NCBI GenBank assembly: GCA_023265235.1
Contig: JAHFUF010000102.1
Coordinates: 1 to 10,643, forward strand
Reading direction: 5' to 3'
Origin: Blastocatellia bacterium
Lineage (GTDB): Bacteria; Acidobacteriota; Blastocatellia; Chloracidobacteriales; JADJPF01
Length of the DNA stretch: 10,643 nt
Below, piece after piece: positions 1 to 5,047 of the stretch. Within the stretch, counting starts at the first letter, position 1; each line of letters begins with the position of its first letter. Position numbers and translations under genes: made by a program. The notes under the pieces were generated by a model. The model did no database searches. It was not told where the DNA came from and saw only the letters and a program-made list of their open reading frames with translations.

Positions 1-17
1 GGAGAAAAAATAGTTTC

Positions 18-34
18 CTTTTAACCCTTAAAAG
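18..34. repeat. Small A/T-rich hairpin
   Basis: A perfect 7-bp inverted repeat (CTTTTAA / TTAAAAG) surrounds a CCC loop. It has no adjacent T-run and no gene ends in view, so it could be the tail of an upstream gene's 3' region or chance in AT-rich DNA. Confidence 0.25.
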
Positions 35-58
35 TTGATAATGCCTAAATAACATCTA

Positions 59-157
59 GTAGGGGCGAACCTATGTGTTCGCCCTCTTAAAAAAGATAAA
101 GATAGAGATAAAGACAAGTAATTGAGAAGAAGGGCAAACACATAGGTTCGCCCCTAC
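59..157. repeat. BIME/REP-like pair of inverted palindromic units
   Basis: Two 27-nt units face each other, at 59-85 and 131-157, and match as reverse complements at 26 of 27 positions. They are separated by a 45-nt AT-rich spacer (86-130). Each unit is itself a hairpin. In the left one GGGCGAAC (63-70) pairs perfectly with GTTCGCCC (77-84) around a 6-nt loop. The right one has one mismatch in its stem. An outer AATAAC (48-53) is mirrored by GTTATT (163-168) at the same distance from the units, so the symmetry extends beyond the core. GC-rich palindromes in AT-rich surroundings, paired in opposite orientation, resemble bacterial interspersed mosaic elements. Similar GTAGGGGCGAAC-type dispersed repeats are, from memory, common in several phyla. 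Copy number cannot be judged from one window. Confidence 0.75.
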
Positions 158-182
158 ATTGCGTTATTCCTGATAATGTCTA

Positions 183-231
183 TTAATAGAGCAACTATAG
201 CTCTATTAAAATAAGTGATTAAGAGTATAAA
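183..231 (+). promoter_or_regulatory. 10-bp dyad plus -10-like box upstream of the zinc-ribbon/transporter genes
   Basis: TTAATAGAGC (183-192) and GCTCTATTAA (200-209) are perfect inverted repeats around a 7-nt centre. TATAAA at 226-231 could be a -10 element. No good -35 exists 17 nt upstream, where the right arm of the dyad lies. If that -10 is used, the dyad would be centred near -42, the usual place for a class II activator. The distances are seen in the sequence; the regulatory reading is inference. Confidence 0.35.
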
Positions 232-247
232 AATCATTTAACTCCTT

Positions 248-628
248 ATGAATAAGTATTTTATCAATTGTCCTAAATGTTCCTACTTAATGGAAAAAAT
301 AGAATATACCTCTATTGTTGTTGATCGTTGTCCCAATTGTTATGGTATTTGGTTTGATAGGGTTGAAGCTGATCATTTAAAAGCTGTGCGAGCAGCAAAA
401 ATCCTAGACATTGGTGATAGTGCTATGGGAAAAATGTGGAATAGTGACACAGAAATAAATTGCCCTATTTGTGATTACCCTATGGAAAGTAGAACTGATG
501 ATAGGCAAAAACATATTCGCTATGAAAATTGCCCTAAATGTTATGGAATATTCTTTGATGCAGGAGAGTTTAAGGATTATCAAGAATACACTCTTAGTGA
601 TTTTGTAAAGTCGTTATTTATCCAGTAA
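248..628 (+). CDS. Double TFIIB-type zinc-ribbon protein
   Basis: This 126-residue, probably cytosolic protein is built from two copies of a TFIIB-like zinc ribbon (zf-TFIIB family). Copy one has CPKC at residues 8-11 and CPNC at 28-31, followed by YGIWFD. Copy two has CPIC at 72-75 and CPKC at 95-98, followed by YGIFFDAGEF. The ribbon ending in 'YGI-aromatic-FD' with a trailing acidic/aromatic residue is the family signature. Each copy should bind one zinc ion through four cysteines. The role is unknown: bacterial members are generally hypothetical, with nucleic-acid or protein binding presumed. The ATG start has no clear Shine-Dalgarno sequence. It ends 18 nt before the next gene's preferred ATG, so the two are probably co-transcribed. 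The dyad at 183-209 lies just upstream. The family call is secure; the function is not. Confidence 0.85.
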   Translation: MNKYFINCPKCSYLMEKIEYTSIVVDRCPNCYGIWFDRVEADHLKAVRAAKILDIGDSAMGKMWNSDTEINCPICDYPMESRTDDRQKHIRYENCPKCYGIFFDAGEFKDYQEYTLSDFVKSLFIQ

Positions 629-646
629 TTGGTCTTAACCTCAACA

Positions 647-1948
647 ATGGAAACATCTACTTTGACACCAAAACTAAAACTCAATGAGCATGATAGCCTT
701 ACGCGGCAACATTATGAAATTTTACTAATGAGTTGGGCTGGCTGGGTATTTGATTTTTATGACTTAGTACTTTACACATTCTTGTTAATCCCTATTGGTA
801 AAGAGCTAGGTTTAAGTAATATAGCAACATCTTGGGTATTTGGTGCATCCCTAGCAGCAACTGCTCTAGGAGGTGGGCTTTTTGGCGTACTAGCTGATAA
901 ATATGGTCGTAAAAAAGTACTTGAATGGACGATTTTACTTTTTAGCCTAGGTACTTTTCTTTCCGGGTTTGCCACTAATCTTTGGACATTAATTTTATTT
1001 CGTGCCATAACAGGCTTTGGTGTGGGTGGAGAATGGGCCACAGGCCAAACCTATATAGGAGAAACTTTTCCACCTAAGGTTCGCGCTCGTTATGCTGCTT
1101 TTATGCAGGCTGGTGCCCCTGTAGGCTTTGCTATTGCTGCCCTAGTAGGAGGGCTTCTTGCTCCTGAGATTGGCTGGCGAGCATGTTTTTATATTTCTGT
1201 CTTGCCTGCTCTAATGGTGATTTTTATTAGAAAACGCTTACCAGAATCAGACATTTGGCAAGAAAGAAAAGATTTATTAGACAAACACCCTGATCCTACA
1301 ACCAAAGAGCCTCAAGTTAATTTCCGTATTCTTTTTACCCCACAGTATCGCTATTTATTTTCTATTTCTCTCCTCCTAGCAGTTTTTGATATGGCTGCCT
1401 ACTGGATTACTTTTTCTTGGTTACCTGGTTATTTATATCAGGAACGATCTTTTTCTTTGGCAAAATCTGCAATGTGGATAATTGTTGCTCAAGTAGGAGC
1501 TTTTATAGGTAATTTAGCTTTTGGTTGGACTGCTGACAGAATCGGTAGACGACCAGCTTACTCAATTTTTAGTTTTTTAATGGCAATTGGACTAATAATG
1601 ATCACAATAATGTGGTCTGTAATTATTTCTTATCCACCAGTTATACTTAGTTTTATGTTTTTAGTAGGGTTTGGGACAGGAATGTTTGCTGGTTATGGGC
1701 CGCTTTTTGCTGAACTTTACCCAACTAGTGTTAGAAGTACTGCTATGGGCACAGCATATAATTTTGCCCGAGGTATACAATTTTTTGCTCCTGTCTTAGT
1801 AGCAGTAACTGCTCAGTATTATGGCTTAAGTGGAGGTATTTCCTTAGCAGCTATTTTTGCTGTGTTAACAGGAGTTTGGATTTGGTTATTTCCAGAAACC
1901 AGAGGGCTTAAAATTAGAGCTATGTCTGAAAAATTGCCTAGCCATTAA
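647..1948 (+). CDS. MFS metabolite:H+ symporter
   Basis: This is a 433-residue inner-membrane major facilitator with about twelve hydrophobic segments. Motif A, GVLADKYGRKK, lies near residues 80-90, and its repeat-half counterpart, GWTADRIGRR, near 293-302. The first membrane segment carries FDFYD (about 35-39), the acidic pattern typical of aromatic-acid and sialate symporter families. Other family marks are GVGGEW (about 125-130), ELYPTSVR (about 356-363) and PETRG near the end. It most resembles the SHS/AAHS-type organic-acid:H+ symporters (sialate, lactate, aromatic acids). The substrate cannot be read from sequence. A TTG start at 629, directly after the upstream stop, would add six residues. 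The ATG at 647 is preferred as the stronger codon, although neither has a clear ribosome site. It lies 18 nt behind the zinc-ribbon gene. No catabolic genes adjoin it to hint at the substrate. Confidence 0.9.
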   Translation: METSTLTPKLKLNEHDSLTRQHYEILLMSWAGWVFDFYDLVLYTFLLIPIGKELGLSNIATSWVFGASLAATALGGGLFGVLADKYGRKKVLEWTILLFSLGTFLSGFATNLWTLILFRAITGFGVGGEWATGQTYIGETFPPKVRARYAAFMQAGAPVGFAIAALVGGLLAPEIGWRACFYISVLPALMVIFIRKRLPESDIWQERKDLLDKHPDPTTKEPQVNFRILFTPQYRYLFSISLLLAVFDMAAYWITFSWLPGYLYQERSFSLAKSAMWIIVAQVGAFIGNLAFGWTADRIGRRPAYSIFSFLMAIGLIMITIMWSVIISYPPVILSFMFLVGFGTGMFAGYGPLFAELYPTSVRSTAMGTAYNFARGIQFFAPVLVAVTAQYYGLSGGISLAAIFAVLTGVWIWLFPETRGLKIRAMSEKLPSH

Positions 1949-1980
1949 AAACCATTAACAAAAGTCCTTCTAGAACAATT

Positions 1981-2559
1981 TTAATAGCTAAAAATATCTG
2001 TTAGTTTGCAAGAAAACCCTGGAAGTAAAGGAGAAGAGAGGGTTTGATTTTGATCTAGAGTGTCTACTAATTCTAAGGCTTTGGTTGTTGAGTTTAGGCG
2101 ATAAACTTCTAATGTTTTCTTTTTAGGATCAACAATCCAATATTCTGAAATGGAATAATTACTATAGAGTTTAAGTTTAGCAACACGGTCACGACGTATG
2201 TTTTCAGTACCAGGGGAAAGAACTTCAACAGCTAAATCAGGTGCTCCTTTAAGATGTTCGCCACTAGCAAGGCTAAAAAGTTTTTCTTGTCTAATAAAAG
2301 CTAAATCAGGGATAACAGAATCGATGTCTGTAAAAATAACTCCTGGAGTAATCCAAGCTTCTCCTATGGGATTGATTTCTAAATAAATATTTAACTTGGT
2401 AATAAATTTACCAATAACACGTTGGTGTAAAAGACTAGGAGCGCGAGACACAAAGAGGGTTCCTCCAATAACTTCATAGCGTTTTCCATCATCTGGTAAT
2501 AGCTTTAGATCCTGAGCAGTCCATAAAATAGAAGCTTGTTTACTCACTTGTTTACTCAT
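1981..2559 (-). CDS. Uma2-family (DUF820) PD-(D/E)XK nuclease-like protein
   Basis: This 192-residue protein matches the Uma2 family, a restriction-endonuclease-like fold abundant as scattered single genes in cyanobacteria, Chloroflexi and some other lineages. Visible marks are YEVIGG (residues 28-33, Glu29), VIPDLAF (83-89, Asp85), DLAVEVLSP (108-116, Glu112), and Lys128/Lys130 in the following helix. YWIVDP (140-145) is also diagnostic. These acidic and lysine residues are consistent with an intact PD-(D/E)XK site. The biological role of the family is not settled. The start is backed by AAAGGA (2569-2574), 9 nt upstream. The N-terminus reads MSKQVSKQ because of a 12-bp tandem duplication. 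It converges on the MFS gene with a 32-nt gap and stands alone. I am confident of the family, not of nuclease activity. Confidence 0.88.
   Translation of the reverse strand: MSKQVSKQASILWTAQDLKLLPDDGKRYEVIGGTLFVSRAPSLLHQRVIGKFITKLNIYLEINPIGEAWITPGVIFTDIDSVIPDLAFIRQEKLFSLASGEHLKGAPDLAVEVLSPGTENIRRDRVAKLKLYSNYSISEYWIVDPKKKTLEVYRLNSTTKALELVDTLDQNQTLSSPLLPGFSCKLTDIFSY
2535..2558 (-). repeat. Perfect 12-bp tandem duplication in the 5' end of the Uma2 gene
   Basis: On the plus strand CTTGTTTACTCA occurs twice back to back (2535-2546 and 2547-2558), encoding the repeated SKQ-V/A start of the protein. A partial copy (GTTTACTCA, 2599-2607) lies in the upstream region. The identity of the two copies suggests recent slippage. 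Confidence 0.8.
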
Positions 2560-2579
2560 AAGAATTTATCCTTTGGGAG

Positions 2580-2608
2580 ATAATAACAAAGGAACTGTGT
2601 TTACTCAA
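2580..2608 (-). promoter_or_regulatory. Candidate sigma70-type promoter for the Uma2 gene
   Basis: Read on the minus strand: TTGAGT (-35, 4 of 6 consensus bases), a 17-nt spacer, then TATTAT (-10, 5 of 6). The predicted start would fall near 2573, leaving a leader of about 14 nt whose beginning coincides with the AAAGGA ribosome site. That is very short and lowers confidence. Confidence 0.35.
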
Positions 2609-2622
2609 CATCCTTCAACATC

Positions 2623-2652
2623 TATAGGAAACTAAACAAAAGGTTTCCTATA
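2623..2652. repeat. Perfect 10-bp inverted repeat between the LOG and Uma2 genes
   Basis: TATAGGAAAC (2623-2632) and GTTTCCTATA (2643-2652) pair perfectly around a 10-nt loop. It lies 80 nt beyond the LOG stop codon in the direction of transcription. It lacks a T-run on either strand, so it is not a standard intrinsic terminator. It could be an mRNA 3'-end stem or a protein-binding dyad. Confidence 0.5.
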
Positions 2653-2731
2653 AGTAACTGCATGCTTAATGTCGGTAGTTAATACTGGTAGTGTTACAGG
2701 TATTTCTCCAACATTACTTATAAATATTTAA

Positions 2732-3565
2732 CTAATTAGAAGGGTAAAGCTCTTCTAAGCGGGTGCTTAGATAATTAAAAGCTTCTTGTGGTGTATCAGC
2801 AAAACGCATTAGGTTTATATCTTGAGGGCTAATTGTTCCCCATTTTACCATTGCATCTAGGTTAAGTACTTCTTTCCAATAGTCACTACCATAAATTAAT
2901 ACTGGCATAGGTTTATGTAGCTTGTTGGTTTGTACTAGGGTTAATACTTCCATCAATTCATCGAGAGTTCCAAAACCTCCTGGGAAAATCACTAGTGCTT
3001 TAGCTAAATAAGTAAACCAAAACTTACGCATAAAAAAGTAGTGAAAATCAAAACTTAATTCACGAGAAATATAAGGGTTTGCGCTTTGTTCAAAAGGGAT
3101 TTCAATATTTAATCCAACAGAAATTCCTCTTGCAGCAGCAGCCCCACGGTTAGCGGCTTCCATAATTCCTGGCCCACCACCAGAACAAATAATAAACCTA
3201 TGTTTGCCGCCACGCATATTCTTAGACCATTCAGTCAAAAGGCGAGCTATTTCTACTGCATCTTCATAATAACGCGACATTTTAAGTTCATTTTGAGCAA
3301 TTCTAATACGCTCTTGTAGTTCTGTTGGTACTACTGGCTCAGTTTTAGCGGCTTGCTCTTCTAGTTGGCGTAAATTAGGTTCGGCTACTTCTCTTGATTT
3401 AATGCGTGCTGAACCAAAAAACACTATTGTGTCTTGGATACGGTATTGACGAAAACGGCGACCGGGTTCTAAATATTCGGCCAAAATCCGAATCAACCTA
3501 GCATCAGGGCTATTAAGGAACTCTAGATTGTTATATGCTTTTGTTGTTTTACGATCTTCTGCCAT
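2732..3565 (-). CDS. LOG-family (TIGR00730-like) phosphoribohydrolase, long form
   Basis: This 277-residue Rossmann-fold protein belongs to the LOG/lysine-decarboxylase-like family, whose characterised members release a free base from nucleoside 5'-monophosphates (cytokinin riboside monophosphates in plants; other nucleotides in bacteria). GGGPGIMEAANRGA (about residues 129-142) is the phosphate-binding loop. FMRKFWF (about 178-184) supplies the conserved arginine. PGGFGTLDE (about 195-203) is the signature, with Glu203 as the expected catalytic acid, followed by the family's usual LTLVQTNK segment. About 125 N-terminal residues precede the loop, longer than in the ~180-residue compact LOGs, and include a charged helical stretch (about 65-110). 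A TTG at 3601 would add 12 residues; ATG 3565 is preferred because GATGGA lies about 9 nt upstream. The catalytic set looks complete. Substrate unknown; cytokinin synthesis should not be assumed. Confidence 0.88.
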   Translation of the reverse strand: MAEDRKTTKAYNNLEFLNSPDARLIRILAEYLEPGRRFRQYRIQDTIVFFGSARIKSREVAEPNLRQLEEQAAKTEPVVPTELQERIRIAQNELKMSRYYEDAVEIARLLTEWSKNMRGGKHRFIICSGGGPGIMEAANRGAAAARGISVGLNIEIPFEQSANPYISRELSFDFHYFFMRKFWFTYLAKALVIFPGGFGTLDELMEVLTLVQTNKLHKPMPVLIYGSDYWKEVLNLDAMVKWGTISPQDINLMRFADTPQEAFNYLSTRLEELYPSN

Positions 3566-3730
3566 TGTATTTTTTCCATCATTTGAAATATAGGGAGTCA
3601 ATTCTAACTGTTAATCTTAGTAAACAAAAGCTTTTTTTCCCCAATATACCTTTAAGTTTATCCAAAAGTTTATCTATCTAAAGTCTTAATAACGTCTAAC
3701 TAGGCGTTTATTCTAGTAGGTTGGAATAGG

Positions 3731-3759
3731 TTGCCCCAATACATTTAGACATACATAAT
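3731..3759 (+). promoter_or_regulatory. Probable sigma70-type promoter of the DUF2378-like gene
   Basis: TTGCCC (3731-3736, 4 of 6 consensus bases) and CATAAT (3754-3759, 5 of 6) are separated by exactly 17 nt. The predicted start near 3766 gives a 23-nt leader containing a strong GGAG (3780-3783), 5 nt before the ATG. The region is divergent with the LOG gene, whose own promoter I could not place convincingly. Confidence 0.5.
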
Positions 3760-3788
3760 AAGCCAAACTAAAAGTTTATGGAGAAGTA

Positions 3789-4391
3789 ATGTCTGAACTT
3801 GATAACAAAGAAGAACTACAAAAATATCAAGGCTATAATATCCAAGGTAGTCTATTAAAAGCACGAATGCTTTATATACACGTTAACCATGGAATTGCAG
3901 CAGTTAAACAAGTTTTAGAAACCCTCCCTCAAGAAGCTAAAGAGGTTTTGACTAAATCAATATACATTGGTGAATGGTATCCTATTACTGTTTTAATGCT
4001 ATTAGACAGAGCTATCAGCAATATATTAGCCCCAAACAATGATAAGATTTATGAAGAATTAGGTGCTTTTTCCGCAGGAGTAAATCTTAGTGGTGCTTAT
4101 GAGCCATTAACTCGAAAAAATATTCAGGAATTTTTAGAGCTTACGGCTATTTTGCATAAAAGCTATCAAGATTTTGGTGATGCTCAATATTTAAGACTAG
4201 CTAATAATGCTGCATTAGTACAATTTCTCTACCCTATACTACCTCCAGAAAAATTTTGTCGTAGTGGACTAGGCTACTTTCGTCGTGCTGTAGAGCTTTG
4301 CGGTGGGAAAAACACTCTAGTACGTAAGACTAGTTGCCAGCGAGAAAATGACTCCTTTTGTGAATATCGTATTGAGTGGCAAGAATATTAA
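3789..4391 (+). CDS. DUF2378 (TIGR02265)-like / V4R-related protein
   Basis: This 200-residue soluble protein has no signal peptide or membrane segment. Its pattern matches the DUF2378/TIGR02265 family, described mainly in Myxococcales: an N-terminal helix with a G-S-L motif (20-22), a WYP motif (63-65), LG then Y in the middle, and a C-terminal half ending in a C-x-Y-x-I-x-W strand (191-197). That tail recalls the V4R and heme-NO-binding folds, which bind small hydrophobic or heme ligands. It carries four cysteines in its last 45 residues (157, 171, 183, 191) and His31/His34 near the N-terminus, so metal or heme binding is possible but unproven. The ATG has a good ribosome site and promoter. 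It converges on the acetyltransferase gene with a 19-nt gap. Family membership is likely; function is unknown, and a sensory role would be inference. Confidence 0.65.
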   Translation: MSELDNKEELQKYQGYNIQGSLLKARMLYIHVNHGIAAVKQVLETLPQEAKEVLTKSIYIGEWYPITVLMLLDRAISNILAPNNDKIYEELGAFSAGVNLSGAYEPLTRKNIQEFLELTAILHKSYQDFGDAQYLRLANNAALVQFLYPILPPEKFCRSGLGYFRRAVELCGGKNTLVRKTSCQRENDSFCEYRIEWQEY

Positions 4392-4410
4392 TTAGAATAG
4401 AAAATATTTT

Positions 4411-4860
4411 TTAAATACCTTGATAAATATTTGGTTTTGAAATTACCATTAATTTATCTGGGTCTATTACTCGCTCAAAACCATACTTTTCATATAAACC
4501 ATGTGCATCCCTAGTGGCTAACATCCACCGCCTCAAACCTTGAAGCTTAGGATGTTCTTTAATTGTTTGCATTAACCATTTAGACAACCCTTGCCCACGC
4601 TCACTAGGTAAAACAAAAACATCTGCTAGATAAGCAAATGTAGCATAATCGGTAATTACACGGGCAAAACCAACTTGTCGCCCTTGATTATAGACCCCAA
4701 AACATAAAGAGTTTTCTATTGATTTTTTTACTATATCTAGAGGTATTCCGTTAGCCCAATAAGATTGGGTTAAAAAACTATGAATAACACCTAAGTCTAG
4801 GCGAGAAACATCTGTACTAATAAAAAAATTACCTTGTTTAATTTCCATTAACTCTCTCAT
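4411..4860 (-). CDS. GNAT-family N-acetyltransferase
   Basis: This 149-residue protein is a single GNAT domain that would transfer acetyl from acetyl-CoA to an amine. The central strand VGFARVITD (63-71) leads to LADVFVLPSERGQGLSKWL (78-96), in which RGQGL forms the acetyl-CoA pyrophosphate loop. The usual last Gly/Ala of that loop is Ser93, as I recall for this subfamily. DAHGLYEKYGF (118-128) is the typical motif B region. The length is normal for the family and no partner domain is present. An ATG four codons downstream (4848) is a credible alternative: the first ATG has AGGA too close, whereas the internal one has GAGAG at short spacing. The 16-bp dyad at 4879-4916 lies immediately upstream. 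The substrate is unknown; this group is commonly annotated only as GNAT. Confidence 0.9.
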   Translation of the reverse strand: MRELMEIKQGNFFISTDVSRLDLGVIHSFLTQSYWANGIPLDIVKKSIENSLCFGVYNQGRQVGFARVITDYATFAYLADVFVLPSERGQGLSKWLMQTIKEHPKLQGLRRWMLATRDAHGLYEKYGFERVIDPDKLMVISKPNIYQGI

Positions 4861-4878
4861 TTCCTAAGTACTAAACGA

Positions 4879-4916
4879 TTTTAGCCACAAGGAAATTAAC
4901 TTCTTTGTGGCTAAAA
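4879..4916. promoter_or_regulatory. Long dyad upstream of the GNAT gene, possible operator
   Basis: Twelve perfect base pairs (TTTTAGCCACAA / TTGTGGCTAAAA) continue through one G-T wobble and three more pairs to a 16-bp stem with a 6-nt loop (4895-4900). It sits between the ends of two leftward genes. Polarity is wrong for an intrinsic terminator: the stem begins with T and ends with A on both strands, with no T-run following. TAAAAT, a -10-like hexamer for the leftward GNAT gene, lies in one arm (4878-4883), so the dyad would cover that promoter. An operator is plausible; a structured RNA end for the upstream gene is the alternative. Confidence 0.5.
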
Positions 4917-4969
4917 AATCTTTCTTTAAATTAACGACCAGAGATAAATCATTGGGCTATTGTCAAATA

Positions 4970-4980
4970 CCCCTTAGGGG
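4970..4980. repeat. Short G/C palindrome CCCC-TTA-GGGG
   Basis: A perfect 4-bp G/C stem with a 3-nt loop lies 68 nt beyond the stop of the leftward coiled-coil/GAF gene. No T-run follows. It may be part of that gene's 3' untranslated region; evidence for function is thin. Confidence 0.25.
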
Positions 4981-5047
4981 CATAAAAGCTTAAGACATTT
5001 TAGAACCAATAGGTTACAAAGCAGGCTCCATGTACTATAAAATAAGA

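Noticed and set aside
59..157. CRISPR array or insertion-sequence ends
   Set aside because: Only two units are present, in inverted rather than direct orientation, with a spacer of 45 nt and no transposase nearby.
772..1041. Minus-strand ORF of 89 codons inside the MFS gene
   Set aside because: It lies antisense to a clear transporter coding frame, has no family resemblance and no ribosome site.
2198..2386. Plus-strand ORF of 62 codons inside the Uma2 gene
   Set aside because: It is antisense to a well-supported Uma2 frame with conserved active-site residues.
4392..4413. AAAATATTTT plus T-run as a possible bidirectional terminator between convergent genes
   Set aside because: The stem has no G/C pairs and would be too weak; it may be chance in AT-rich DNA.
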